A DNA stretch of 64,000 nt from Algoriphagus aestuarii (GTDB lineage Bacteria; Bacteroidota; Bacteroidia; Cytophagales; Cyclobacteriaceae). The DNA is taken from NCBI GenBank assembly GCA_017051695.1, contig JAFIDK010000001.1, forward strand, positions 1,019,534 to 1,083,533, given 5' to 3'. Positions 44,506 to 53,710 of the stretch are shown piece after piece. How positions within the stretch are numbered: the first letter of the stretch is position 1; every line of letters starts with the position of its first letter. Below the pieces are notes generated by a model. It did not search any database, was not told the DNA's origin, and worked only from the letters and a program-made list of their open reading frames with translations. The position numbers were made by a program, and so were the translations under genes.

Positions 44506-44570
44506 GACAAGGTACATCGCCAAATATGGAAAGTTAGCCCTCAAAATAATCTACTTCTGGATCAAGGGAT

Positions 44571-45155
44571 TCACCTTGCAAAAAGATTAATCTCATCAAA
44601 ATAAACTTTCCCTAATGTTAAAGTTGGTACAGTTAAACTGACTTGGATCTTTTCTGCATCCTTTGGAAAATTTTCCAAAGTCGCTTTTAAGAGAAACCAA
44701 TCAAAATCTCCCTGAAAAAGCTCTTCATTGGTAGCGCCAACACTTCTAACGTTGCTTCCTTCATGAGGAAAGACCTTCATTGAAATAAAAACTCTACCTC
44801 CAGCGGTCAAGTCTACTACATTCTCTCCTTTTACAAATGCCATAAGCTCCACGGTACTTCCAGGAGCGGGCATAGGACCAGTGTAGGTTTGAATCCAGGT
44901 GGCAGATTGAGCAGTGGATCTTTCTTTATTTTCTATAAACAGAGATCTATTTCCTGTCACGAAAACATCCCGACTTACGCCATATTGAATTGTATTGGGG
45001 ATTAAAGGAGACCAAGGGGAAACATTATCTGGGAAAAGGGATAAATTAGGATTCAGAAGAAGCTGAGTTCCTTTGGGTAAGTAATCTTCCTCACTGCTGC
45101 AGGAGATCGACAAAAAAAGAAGAAGAATCAGGTAAAAATTTCTGCCAGTTTTCAT
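44571..45155 (-). CDS. Putative lipoprotein with carbohydrate-binding-like fold
   Basis: A 194-residue lipoprotein from the ATG at 45155, with lipobox SISC (Cys about 19). The mature region has LLNPNLSLFPDN and strands typical of jelly-roll carbohydrate-binding modules (SLFIENKERSTAQSATWIQ, quoted in part, and KVYFDEINLF at the end). No specific ligand can be named. Isolated gene. The 45156-45341 gap upstream shows nothing definite. Confidence 0.72.
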   Translation of the reverse strand: MKTGRNFYLILLLFLSISCSSEEDYLPKGTQLLLNPNLSLFPDNVSPWSPLIPNTIQYGVSRDVFVTGNRSLFIENKERSTAQSATWIQTYTGPMPAPGSTVELMAFVKGENVVDLTAGGRVFISMKVFPHEGSNVRSVGATNEELFQGDFDWFLLKATLENFPKDAEKIQVSLTVPTLTLGKVYFDEINLFAR

Positions 45156-45341
45156 CACTCAAGTAATTCATTCATTTTCAGATGAATCTAAGTTACTAGT
45201 TTTTCTGGTAGAGTTAAATTTTTGGACGGATAAACTAATTTTCCCATAACCCGCCGATTCTAATCCTTACAGGGCGTTGCGTTTTTGATTGTAAATGGAA
45301 TAAATCCAAGCCAATGGATTAGTTGAAATCAGGTTTTATTC

Positions 45342-46865
45342 TCAGGCAAAAGCAAAGAAGACTAGCCAGACCAAAATCAGAATCGGTAGTAAAACTGGCA
45401 AGGAGAATCTAATAATATATCCAAAGAAAGATGGCATTTTAATTCCGCTTTGTTCTGCAATGGATTTAACCATAAAGTTGGGTCCATTCCCGATGTATGT
45501 CATTGCACCAAAGAATACCGAGGCCACAGCGATCGCCATCAACTCAAATGCTGAATCATGGAATCCATCAGCTGCAAACTGTCGTACTTGGTCAATATTG
45601 TTGATTTCTGCACCTTTAGAAGCCATAGCTGCTGCCAAGAAGTTTAGGTAAGTGGGTGCATTGTCCAGGAATCCAGATAGTGTTCCTGTTCCCCAATACA
45701 AGGTATTATGCGTAATAAGAGAAGCACCTTCAGGTGATTTGGCAAAGTTACCGACTAGTTCTAATGCCGGCATCATCGTACCGAAAATCCCGATGAAGAT
45801 AAAGGCAACTTCCCGAATCGGCTCAAAGTTGAACTCATTTCCTTGGATCGCTCTCTTATCTGCAAATCTGAAAGAAAGGAATGCCACTGTCAGCATGATT
45901 ACTTCTCTCAGGTAGGAAAACTTCTGTCCGTCATAAACTATGGCAGGTACACCGTCTATCACATTTGGATCCAAGAATACGGAGCAGATGATGATAAATA
46001 ACCAACCGAAATTTTTCATTCCGATCAGTGAAAACTTGTTGGTGTAAGAAATCTCTTCCAATTCGATTTCATCGTCCGCAGCTTTTCCAAGTTTTTTATC
46101 AATGAAATAAAATGCCAATGCCAGCAGCCCTAGGGCAAAAATCCAAGCAGGCCAGTTATGCTCCAAGGTCCAGAAGAATGGAATGCCTTTCAGGAATCCC
46201 AGAAACAGTGGCGGATCTCCGATAGGTGTCAAGGACCCACCCACATTACTTACCATGAAAATGAAGAAGATAATGTGATAGGGTTGGATATTTCCTTTGT
46301 TCAAGCGAATGAAAGGTCGGATCAACAACATAGAAGCTCCAGTAGTACCGATCAAGTTGGAAATAACAGCACCGATCAGTAGCAAGGAGACATTCGCAAA
46401 AGGAGTGGCTTTCTTATCGATTTCGATCAAAATCCCCCCAGAAGCAATGTAGAGAGAAGCCAACAAGGCAATAAACTGAATGTATTCTGCAAGGGCATGC
46501 ACCGGGGCATGTACATTCTGTAGGATAAACAGATAATAAAAGACTACCAAAATGGCCAGTCCTATGGCAATTTTGGGATAGTTTTTATGCCAGAAGTGCT
46601 CATAAAACAATGGACCAGTGGCGATCATCAATAGCAAAACTGCAAAAGGAATCACCAACCAAGCTGGAGCCACATGATGGGCTTCATCTCCATGGTCTTC
46701 AGCAGCAACATGCTCCACAGTTGCGTGCTCTGTTTCTCCTTGGTCTGCCTGAGCTAAAAACACTTCTTTTGTTTCTAGCTCCTCAGCATAGCTTAGCTGA
46801 GGTTGTAATCCACCAAGAAAGAGTATTCCGAAAAGTATAGATAAACTTAAGATAATATTCTTCAT
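45342..46865 (-). CDS. nhaD: NhaD-type sodium/proton antiporter
   Basis: A 507-residue inner-membrane antiporter with about twelve hydrophobic helices. NhaD/ion-transporter-superfamily motifs include GTTGASMLLIRP, GGSLTPIGDPPLFLG (about 215) and LSGFLDNAPTYLNF (about 400), and near the end NGPNFMVKSIAEQ. The N-terminus has a signal-like hydrophobic segment and a periplasmic His/Glu-rich loop (EHATVEHVAAEDHGDEAHH) before the first core helix. Likely role: sodium tolerance and pH homeostasis in a marine or saline habitat. Confidence 0.9.
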   Translation of the reverse strand: MKNIILSLSILFGILFLGGLQPQLSYAEELETKEVFLAQADQGETEHATVEHVAAEDHGDEAHHVAPAWLVIPFAVLLLMIATGPLFYEHFWHKNYPKIAIGLAILVVFYYLFILQNVHAPVHALAEYIQFIALLASLYIASGGILIEIDKKATPFANVSLLLIGAVISNLIGTTGASMLLIRPFIRLNKGNIQPYHIIFFIFMVSNVGGSLTPIGDPPLFLGFLKGIPFFWTLEHNWPAWIFALGLLALAFYFIDKKLGKAADDEIELEEISYTNKFSLIGMKNFGWLFIIICSVFLDPNVIDGVPAIVYDGQKFSYLREVIMLTVAFLSFRFADKRAIQGNEFNFEPIREVAFIFIGIFGTMMPALELVGNFAKSPEGASLITHNTLYWGTGTLSGFLDNAPTYLNFLAAAMASKGAEINNIDQVRQFAADGFHDSAFELMAIAVASVFFGAMTYIGNGPNFMVKSIAEQSGIKMPSFFGYIIRFSLPVLLPILILVWLVFFAFA

Positions 46866-47049
46866 TAGGCTAAATAGGTTCTGCTGGGCGATCTTTTCGG
46901 TTACTAAATTAAAATTATTTTTGGCGGAACACCGACCAAATTGGCTTTTGCTAAACTACTGATTTTGGGTGAAAGTCACCAGCAGTGAAAGAAAGCCGGC
47001 GATAATTAATCAAAAATTAACTGATGCAGGCATTTCATGCTACTCTTTT

Positions 47050-48276
47050 TTATACGAGTTGAGCTAGGGCTATTTTAAAGGAGTTTTGAGCTATATTCTT
47101 TTTATTTGGATTGTCATTATAAGTCTTTTTTAGGGCATTGCCAATAGTTTTACTCACATCGTCAAATATCGCTTTGTCAGTTACTTCTGCCTTCTTACTC
47201 ATTAGGTAGGCAAATACCCTTGCCATACCACAGTTGGCAATAAAATCCGGAATTACGGAAATCCTTTCGTCAGCCCAAACACCTATCGGCCCAAAGAAAA
47301 TCTCCGAATCAGCAAAGGGTACGTTCGCACCACAGGAAATGACCTCCAGTCCTGCATTTACCATTCGCTCCACTTGGTCCTGAGTCACCAACCTGGATGC
47401 TGCTGCAGGGATAAAAATCTCAGATGGAAGATCCCAAATCTTACCATTGATCTCTTCAAATGGGATAATGTCTGGTGCTACCAGTTTATTTCCATTTCTG
47501 TTTAAGAACAATTCCCTGACCTCATCCAGGCTCAGGCCTTCTTCTCGGATGATTCCACCTTCCCGATCAATAATTCCGACTACTTTGACTCCTTCTACTG
47601 CCAGAAAACAAGCCGCAGCGGCACCTACATTGCCCCAGCCTTGGATCACAGCTTTTTTCCCTTTGAGGTCGCCGCCCCAGATTTTATAATAATGTCGGAC
47701 TGCTTCGGCTACCCCATAACCGGTGATCATATCAGCTACTGTATATTTTTTTTCACCGTTTGGGGTGAAATGCGGGTCTTCCAGAACTTTTGAAACACCC
47801 TGGCGGAGCTGTCCTATTTTTTTGATTTTTTCTGGTTCAGTGGCATGAAAATGACCATTGACGATTCCTTCCTGAGGATGCCAAAGCCCATAGCCTTCGG
47901 TGATGGGGATCACTTCGTGAATTTCGTCTACATTCAAGTCTCCTCCGGTGCCGTAATAATTTTTCAATAATGGCATCACTGCCTTATACCATCGCTGAAG
48001 CACCTCTCCTTTTCTTGGATCATTTGGGTCAAAATTGATCCCAGATTTGGCACCTCCAATGGCTGGACCAGAAACTGTAAACTTAACCTCCATGGTTTTG
48101 GCAAGTGATTCTACCTCTCTCTTGTCCAGTCCTTTACGCATTCTGGTCCCACCTCCTGCTGCACCTCCCCTCAGTGAATTAATAACAACCCAGCCTTCTG
48201 CTTCAGACTCGTTATCACTCCATTCAAACACAATTTCAGGCTGCTTATTCTCAAATTTTTTTAATAATTCCTGCAT
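47050..48276 (-). CDS. Glu/Leu/Phe/Val dehydrogenase family protein
   Basis: A 408-residue NAD(P)-dependent oxidative deaminase of branched-chain, phenylalanine or glutamate type. Substrate and catalytic lysine regions are GGGTRMRKGLD, MEVKFTVSGPAIGGAKSGI and the GGDLNVDE segment; the nucleotide loop is VIQGWGNVGAAAA. Substrate cannot be decided from sequence. A -7 box (48301-48308) lies about 25 bases upstream of the ATG. The gap to nhaD (46866-47049) contains a GGTGAAAGTCACC hairpin but no gene. Confidence 0.92.
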   Translation of the reverse strand: MQELLKKFENKQPEIVFEWSDNESEAEGWVVINSLRGGAAGGGTRMRKGLDKREVESLAKTMEVKFTVSGPAIGGAKSGINFDPNDPRKGEVLQRWYKAVMPLLKNYYGTGGDLNVDEIHEVIPITEGYGLWHPQEGIVNGHFHATEPEKIKKIGQLRQGVSKVLEDPHFTPNGEKKYTVADMITGYGVAEAVRHYYKIWGGDLKGKKAVIQGWGNVGAAAACFLAVEGVKVVGIIDREGGIIREEGLSLDEVRELFLNRNGNKLVAPDIIPFEEINGKIWDLPSEIFIPAAASRLVTQDQVERMVNAGLEVISCGANVPFADSEIFFGPIGVWADERISVIPDFIANCGMARVFAYLMSKKAEVTDKAIFDDVSKTIGNALKKTYNDNPNKKNIAQNSFKIALAQLV

Positions 48277-48300
48277 TACTCTTTGGGTTTATATTTTGCT

Positions 48301-48308
48301 CAAAAATA
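48301..48308 (-). promoter_or_regulatory. -7 box of the amino-acid dehydrogenase gene
   Basis: TATTTTTG on the minus strand, an exact TAnnTTTG, 24 bases before the ATG. No clear TTTG at the -33 position. Confidence 0.45.
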
Positions 48309-48347
48309 GAAAAAATTTGACCCTAAAATAATTTGTTGTTCGGCAGT

Positions 48348-49421
48348 TTAGCCGAAGATTGTTCCACCGCAGGAATCCTCACTTGCATGGGTGACTGACG
48401 CTAAGCAGTTGTTTTCACCTCTTAGTTTTAAAACGCCCAGGAATCCAAAAATCAAAGCCTCCTTGAATTCTATCAATTCTTTGGAAGCATTGAATTTTAC
48501 CCATTTGGACTGAAGATGAAAATCCAGTCTTTCCAAAAAGTACCCATGGTAGGCTCCCCCACCGGTGATTAAAACCTTTGGAAATTCCACTTGAGAATAA
48601 GATTGAATAATGCTTGCAATTTGATAGGCAAAATGTTCTGCAAGAGTCGCTAGCTTATCCTTTTCTGATGAGGTGCTACTAGCTATTATAGGTGAAAAAA
48701 CTTCTTCCATGTCTTCTCTCCCCAGCGATTTTGCCCCTTGAATCTGGTAAAAAGGAATTTCATTTAATTGCTGAAATAAGTCCTTGTCAAGCTTTCCCTC
48801 CCTGGCCCAGTGTCCGTTATCATCGTAGGGTTTTCCTAGATGCTCGGCTAGGGGATTTAGAAGCAGATTGAATGGGGAGCAGTCAAAAGCCACTCTTTTT
48901 CCTTCAGATTCCATGCTGATATTGGCGATGCCTCCTAAATTGATGCAAAAATCCATTTCAGAAAAAAGAAGGCGGTCACCAATAGGCACCAAAGGAGCTC
49001 CCTGCCCCCCGAGTTGCACGTCTCGCATCCTGAAATCATTGATGATTTTCATCTCCGATGCCTGATGAAGGGCCCAGCCATTTCCTATTTGCAAAGTGAG
49101 GCCTTTGTTTGGTCGGTGAAAGACTGTGTGACCATGAGAGCAAACTGCTTCAGGAGTAATTTTCTTTTGTTGACAAAAAGATTTTACCACTGTGCCCATC
49201 CACTTTCCAAAGTTCACATCCAAAAGATTCAGATCTAAGGCACTGAGCAGATGTGAGTGTTTCAATTGATCACCGAGAGAGTCAGGAAAAGGGATAGTGG
49301 TGGCTTCCAGAATTTTAAAGGACCAGGATTCCTTCTTTTCGAATAGACAATAAGCAAGATCTAATCCGTCTCCGGAAGTGCCTGACATCAATCCGATGAC
49401 ATGGTAGCTGGGGTAACTCAT
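48348..49421 (-). CDS. anmK: Anhydro-N-acetylmuramic acid kinase
   Basis: A 357-residue sugar kinase that phosphorylates and opens 1,6-anhydro-MurNAc during cell-wall recycling. ATPase motifs are GLMSGTSGDGLDL (residues 10-22), SHGHTVFHRP, FCINLGGIANIS and ITGGGAYHGYF. Full length. Divergent from coaX across 102 bases. Confidence 0.96.
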   Translation of the reverse strand: MSYPSYHVIGLMSGTSGDGLDLAYCLFEKKESWSFKILEATTIPFPDSLGDQLKHSHLLSALDLNLLDVNFGKWMGTVVKSFCQQKKITPEAVCSHGHTVFHRPNKGLTLQIGNGWALHQASEMKIINDFRMRDVQLGGQGAPLVPIGDRLLFSEMDFCINLGGIANISMESEGKRVAFDCSPFNLLLNPLAEHLGKPYDDNGHWAREGKLDKDLFQQLNEIPFYQIQGAKSLGREDMEEVFSPIIASSTSSEKDKLATLAEHFAYQIASIIQSYSQVEFPKVLITGGGAYHGYFLERLDFHLQSKWVKFNASKELIEFKEALIFGFLGVLKLRGENNCLASVTHASEDSCGGTIFG

Positions 49422-49451
49422 GGGTTAAAGATTGTTAAGTATTGAAGTTTC

Positions 49452-49459
49452 CAAAGATA
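49452..49459 (-). promoter_or_regulatory. -7 box of anmK
   Basis: TATCTTTG on the minus strand, an exact match to TAnnTTTG, 30 bases upstream of the anmK ATG. Confidence 0.45.
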
Positions 49460-49523
49460 ATTTGCCGCAGGTGAAATGCTCTCTTTTTTTTAATCCCTAA
49501 TTTGCAGCCCACCTGAGTACGAA

Positions 49524-50240
49524 ATGAACAATCTAATCATAGATATTGGCAATACCAGAATTAAGTCCGCCTTGTTTAGAGGGAAGGATTTGATCAGCGA
49601 ATCGGTCTTTTCCGATTTGAAGGAGGCTTTGTCCTGCTGGAAAGCAACAGAGTTTGGAAATTGCCTGGTTAGTTCTGTCAAATGGAGTGAAAAGGATTTA
49701 AGGATCCAGCTTCCGTTTGATTTTTTGTTTCTCAAAAATGAGTTGAAACTCCCGATAGCCAATGGATATGGAAGCCCGGCTACCTTGGGATTGGATAGAC
49801 TTGCTGCTGCTGTAGGTGGCTGGCAAATGGCAGGAAAAGGACCTGTATTAGTGATTGATTTAGGGAGTTGCATGACTTTCGATCTTGTCGATGAGCAGGA
49901 CTGTTACCGGGGTGGAGCCATCAGTCCTGGTTTTTTGATGCGTGCCAAAGCCATGAATAGCCTGACAGCCAGACTGCCAATGGTCGAGTTGGAAAAAAAA
50001 CCAGAAAATTTTATAGGGACCAATACCATCACCTGTATGCAAATTGGGATTTGGTATGGGGTAGAGTTCGAAATTCTAGGTCAAATAAAAAAATATGAGC
50101 AAAAATTCCCCCAAATAAAGGTCTTTGTTTGTGGTGGAGACGCTCAATCTTTTGAATCATTAGCAAAAGACCACATATTTGTAGTCCAAAATTTAGTCCT
50201 GCATGGATTGAATTGTATTCTAAACCACAATGTTGAGTAA
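49524..50240 (+). CDS. coaX: Type III pantothenate kinase
   Basis: A 238-residue enzyme performing the first step of coenzyme A synthesis. ASKHA motifs: LIIDIGNTRIKSALF at the N-terminus, GLDRLAAAVGGW, VIDLGSCMTFD (about 112-122) and GGAISPGFLMR. Its last 11 bases overlap the start of the outer-membrane protein gene, a translational-coupling arrangement. It heads the envelope block, an order I know as recurrent in Bacteroidota. Confidence 0.96.
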   Translation: MNNLIIDIGNTRIKSALFRGKDLISESVFSDLKEALSCWKATEFGNCLVSSVKWSEKDLRIQLPFDFLFLKNELKLPIANGYGSPATLGLDRLAAAVGGWQMAGKGPVLVIDLGSCMTFDLVDEQDCYRGGAISPGFLMRAKAMNSLTARLPMVELEKKPENFIGTNTITCMQIGIWYGVEFEILGQIKKYEQKFPQIKVFVCGGDAQSFESLAKDHIFVVQNLVLHGLNCILNHNVE

Positions 50241-51513
50241 AATCAAATTGCAATTGCTGGGTGTCATTTGCACCCTTTTCTTATTTTCTGAAGCCCAGGC
50301 TCAGTCCTCAGCTTCTACATACAGTGCCTTGGGCATTGGAGAGTTTAATTATTCGGGACTTACCCAAAATCAAGCTATGGGAGGTCTTGGCATCAGTTAT
50401 GGAACAGGCTGGAACGCCAATGTGGTCAATCCTGCCCTTACCACTTACAACACTGTTTTCAATTTCCAGGCAGCATTGAACTATAAAAGTATCAAAGCTA
50501 ATAATGGTTCTGAAACTTCGGACGTGGACGGTGGAGGTCTTTCTTATGTGGCCATGTCGCTACCTGTGAAATCCGGGAAAGTCACCATGGGAATGGGTTT
50601 GAATCAGATCACCTCGGTGAATTACAGACTTCAGCTGGAGAGTCAAGTGGAAAATGCAGACCTGACCGCTTATAATTATATTCAAGGTGACGGGGGAATT
50701 TCTGAGGCATATTTAAATTTTGGAGTTCGCGTAGCAAAGAATTTTAGTCTGGGAGTACAGGGATCTTACCTATTCGGGTCGACGATACGAAACAACCAAT
50801 TGTCGATTTTGAATGAAAATGGCAATCCAGTTGGGAACTCTACAGAATATTATGAAAGATTAACAGTTAGTGATATTGGCTTGAAAGCGGGTGCTCACTA
50901 CTTGGTCAAGCTTTCAGAAAAGAAAAATTTACACTTCGGTGCCATTTATCAGAATTTAGGGAATGTTAGTGGAAAAACTTTTGCCAAATTGGCTGCTTTA
51001 GGTGAAGCTAGCGATCCGGATTCAGACGGAGATTTGATTGCCAACGATGAAAAAGGCAGTATATACATCCCAAATCGCATGGGTTTTGGGGTAACTTTTG
51101 AAAAAATGAATAAATTCGCCCTCGGTTTTGAGGGACAATATCAGGATTTTAAAAAGTTTAAATCCTTCTTTGGGGAGACCTTGGCACTCAGAGAAGCGAT
51201 CAAATTTGGTTTGGGTTTCCAGATTGTTCCAGATTATCTTGCCATCGATAGTCCTTTAAAAAGAACGACTTACCGATTAGGATTGGAATATCAGCAGACT
51301 CCGTACTACCTGAACCAGACAAATATCAATGATATTGGCATTAACTTTGGAGCTTCATTTCCAGTGAATCAACTTTCGTTAGTGAATTTCGCTGTGAAAA
51401 TGGGACAAAGAGGCACTACTGATAATGGCCTCATCCAAGAACGTTATGTGAACCTCACATTTGGATTTTCACTCAACGATAACAGTTGGTTTTATAAACG
51501 AGTATTTGAATAA
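50230..51513 (+). CDS. Outer-membrane beta-barrel protein (FadL-like)
   Basis: A 427-residue exported protein with a signal peptide ending at about residue 24 (AQA-QS). The N-terminal segment ASTYSALGIGEFNYSG and MGGLGISYG is typical of FadL/porin-like barrels in this phylum. Many alternating strands follow, and the C-terminus ends with a barrel-type strand (NLTFGFSLNDN). It starts inside the coaX gene and is 12 bases before the TPR gene. Transported substrate unknown. Confidence 0.82.
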   Translation: MLSKIKLQLLGVICTLFLFSEAQAQSSASTYSALGIGEFNYSGLTQNQAMGGLGISYGTGWNANVVNPALTTYNTVFNFQAALNYKSIKANNGSETSDVDGGGLSYVAMSLPVKSGKVTMGMGLNQITSVNYRLQLESQVENADLTAYNYIQGDGGISEAYLNFGVRVAKNFSLGVQGSYLFGSTIRNNQLSILNENGNPVGNSTEYYERLTVSDIGLKAGAHYLVKLSEKKNLHFGAIYQNLGNVSGKTFAKLAALGEASDPDSDGDLIANDEKGSIYIPNRMGFGVTFEKMNKFALGFEGQYQDFKKFKSFFGETLALREAIKFGLGFQIVPDYLAIDSPLKRTTYRLGLEYQQTPYYLNQTNINDIGINFGASFPVNQLSLVNFAVKMGQRGTTDNGLIQERYVNLTFGFSLNDNSWFYKRVFE

Positions 51514-51525
51514 AGCATAATAACC

Positions 51526-52827
51526 ATGAAAATTAAATCAACCCTATTAGGTCTGGCTGCCGTCTTAATGGCTGGCATGGTTCAAGCACAGGATGGATGG
51601 AATTGGCCATCTGATTCTGAGCAAGAAGCCAAAGCAAGAGAATTGAACGCTGCATATACTGACTATATGAAGTCAGAGCAGTATGTGGAAGCTACTAAGC
51701 CATTGAATTGGCTATTGGTGAACGTTCCTGAATTGAACGAATCTTTGTACATCAACGGTACCAAAATTTATGATGGTGCTGCAGATGCTATCAGTGATGA
51801 AGCCAAGAAAAGAGTTTATCAAGATTCTGTAATCGCACTTTATCAAAAGCGCGGTGAGCTTTATGACAATGAGGCTAAATGGATTGAAAATAAAGCTTAT
51901 TACGGTTATCAATATTATAAAAGCGATAAAGATAAGCTAAAAGGAGCTATTGCTGATTTTGAAAAAGCAATGGAGTTGAACGGTACTATCAATTACCAAT
52001 TGACTGCAGCTTATTTTGATTTGGTATATAGAAACTATGCCTACAATAAAGCATATACTCCTGAACAAATTCTAGAAATCCATGATAAAGTTCAGGCTAT
52101 GTTGGCTCAAGCTGAGGCAGAAGGCAAAGATGTTTCCAGTCAAAAAGGAACATTAGAGCAATTGCTTGTAGCCATGGAATTGATCGATTGTGATTTTATC
52201 GAAAATACCATGGGGCCTAAGCTCGCTGCTGATCCTACTAACGAGAAGCTAGCTGATCAGATCTTCAACTACTCTGTACAGTATAAGTGTTTCTCTTCTG
52301 ATGCTTTCTTGAAAGCTTTGGAAATTAAGGACAACAACAATCCTACTTTCGCAACTTCACAGGTAAGAGCGATGAGATATCTTCAGGAAAAAGATTACGA
52401 TAAAGCTGAACCTGTTTTGAACAAGGCAATGACTCTTGCTGAAAACGATGCTCAAAAGGCAGAGGTTAAGTTTGAGCTTGCTAAAATCTACGGAGCAAAA
52501 GGTCAGAAGTCTGCTGCAAGAGCTGCTGCGAAAGAAGCTGCTGGTTTGGACGAATCTAAATCTCAGGATGCTTGGAAGCTGATCGGTGACTTGTACATGG
52601 GTTCTGCCAATGATTGTAAAGGTGGAGTGAGCCGAGCAAAAGATTACTCCATCTACATTGCGGCTTACAATGCTTACCAAAGAGCAGGTGATAACAACGG
52701 CATGGCTCAAGCAAGACAAAGATTCCCTTCCAAAGAGGAATTGTTTACTGAAAGCTTACAAGTGGGAGGTACCATCAACACTGGCTGTTGGATCGGTGAA
52801 ACCGTCACTTTGGCAACTAGAGATTAA
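51526..52827 (+). CDS. Exported TPR-repeat protein
   Basis: A 433-residue protein with a signal peptide (cleavage near VQA-QD, residue 22) and TPR-like helices (about residues 40-110 and 220-400), such as AMRYLQEKDYDKAEPVLNKA. Codon use looks strongly biased to preferred codons, which suggests high expression. It follows the outer-membrane barrel gene by 12 bases and ends at a strong terminator. Probably a periplasmic partner in envelope assembly. Confidence 0.85.
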   Translation: MKIKSTLLGLAAVLMAGMVQAQDGWNWPSDSEQEAKARELNAAYTDYMKSEQYVEATKPLNWLLVNVPELNESLYINGTKIYDGAADAISDEAKKRVYQDSVIALYQKRGELYDNEAKWIENKAYYGYQYYKSDKDKLKGAIADFEKAMELNGTINYQLTAAYFDLVYRNYAYNKAYTPEQILEIHDKVQAMLAQAEAEGKDVSSQKGTLEQLLVAMELIDCDFIENTMGPKLAADPTNEKLADQIFNYSVQYKCFSSDAFLKALEIKDNNNPTFATSQVRAMRYLQEKDYDKAEPVLNKAMTLAENDAQKAEVKFELAKIYGAKGQKSAARAAAKEAAGLDESKSQDAWKLIGDLYMGSANDCKGGVSRAKDYSIYIAAYNAYQRAGDNNGMAQARQRFPSKEELFTESLQVGGTINTGCWIGETVTLATRD

Positions 52828-52845
52828 TTTTAGTTAACAGAATAT

Positions 52846-52875
52846 AAAGGGCAGCCCCAAAGCTGCCCTTTTTTC
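52846..52875 (+). terminator. Intrinsic terminator after the TPR gene
   Basis: AAAGGGCAGC (52846-52855) and GCTGCCCTTT (52862-52871) form a perfect stem with a six-base loop, followed by a T-run. It separates the coaX operon from lptC. Confidence 0.92.
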
Positions 52876-52903
52876 GTTGTCTACTTATCATTTAATTTTC
52901 AAT

Positions 52904-52911
52904 TATCTTTG
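52904..52911 (+). promoter_or_regulatory. -7 box just upstream of lptC
   Basis: TATCTTTG, an exact TAnnTTTG, ends seven bases before the lptC ATG at 52919. A TTG lies about 24 bases upstream. Transcription would begin within a few bases of the start codon. Confidence 0.5.
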
Positions 52912-52918
52912 ATGTCTG

Positions 52919-53461
52919 ATGAATAGATCTTTTTTAGCCCTTTTCATACTTTGTGCAGTAGCCTTCAGCTCTTGTAGAGAAGATGTGGATGCATCTGCGC
53001 TTCAGGTTTATGATGGTCCTATCAATACCTCTATTAATGTCAGTTTGATCCAAAGTGATTCTGCCATTGTGCGATCAGCGATACAAGCCCCCAAACAACT
53101 CGAATATAAAAATGGCAATCTGGAATTTCCTGAGGGGATCAGCATAGAATTTTTTGATGTAGATGGAAACCTCACGACTACCATGCGTGCGGATAGAGGG
53201 TATTACTTGCGCGAAGAAAATCTCTACAAAGGAGTAGGAGACGTACAGGTAGAAAACCGGATAAAGGACCAATCCCTAAAAGCGGAAGAAATCTTTTGGG
53301 ATCCAAATAAAAAGAAAATATACACGGAGAAATTTGTAACAGTCAGGGATGGTGAAACGCTCTTTAATGGAACTGGACTGGAGGCAGATGATTCCTTTAC
53401 CAATTATGTCTTGAAAGACATTCGTGATAGTAGAACTTTGCTACCTGGTGAAGAAAATTAA
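52919..53461 (+). CDS. lptC: LPS export protein LptC (lipoprotein form)
   Basis: A 180-residue protein of the lipopolysaccharide export bridge. The N-terminus has a lipobox-like FSSC (Cys about 19) in place of the single-pass anchor of the E. coli protein. The beta-jellyroll strands match LptC: LEFPEGISIEFFDVDGNLTT, ADRGYYL, YKGVGDVQVENR, LKAEEIFWDPNKKKIYTE (quoted in parts). It follows the terminator and its own -7 box. Confidence 0.88.
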   Translation: MNRSFLALFILCAVAFSSCREDVDASALQVYDGPINTSINVSLIQSDSAIVRSAIQAPKQLEYKNGNLEFPEGISIEFFDVDGNLTTTMRADRGYYLREENLYKGVGDVQVENRIKDQSLKAEEIFWDPNKKKIYTEKFVTVRDGETLFNGTGLEADDSFTNYVLKDIRDSRTLLPGEEN

Positions 53462-53469
53462 AATCATGC

Positions 53470-53477
53470 TATCTTTG
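53470..53477 (+). promoter_or_regulatory. -7 box upstream of the small membrane gene
   Basis: TATCTTTG, an exact TAnnTTTG, 21 bases before the TTG start at 53499. Confidence 0.35.
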
Positions 53478-53498
53478 AATTCATAGAACAGAAATAAG

Positions 53499-53708
53499 TT
53501 GAAATTATCCGACGTCCTAATTTTATCACTCGGCCTGGCATTGGTTATTATTGGAATTCACCTCAGTCTAACTCAAGGTGTGGAAGTATCCTATCCTATT
53601 TTTATGTTTGCGGTGGCCTTGTTATTTTGGTTTCAATTTAGGAGGACAAACAAACCCAAAGAACCGGAATCTCCTAAGCAAAAATCAACCAAGAGGAAAA
53701 AGCATTAA
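53499..53708 (+). CDS. Small two-helix membrane protein
   Basis: A 69-residue protein starting at TTG. It has two hydrophobic segments (about 5-24 and 31-46) and a very basic C-terminal tail (KPKEPESPKQKSTKRKKH). It sits between lptC and the CBS-domain gene, two bases before the latter's start, so it is probably translated as part of this operon. No family recognised. Confidence 0.65.
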   Translation: MKLSDVLILSLGLALVIIGIHLSLTQGVEVSYPIFMFAVALLFWFQFRRTNKPKEPESPKQKSTKRKKH

Positions 53709-53710
53709 GC

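Noticed and set aside
4385-45277. TACAGGGCGT word at 4385-4394 and 45268-45277 as a shared regulatory site
   Set aside because: Only ten bases match and the flanks differ; two occurrences in 64 kb are not enough to support a site.
46866-47049. Possible riboswitch or structured RNA between the amino-acid dehydrogenase and nhaD
   Set aside because: There is a small GGTGAAAGTCACC hairpin and A/T-rich sequence, but no class signature I can match. Left as an unannotated gap.
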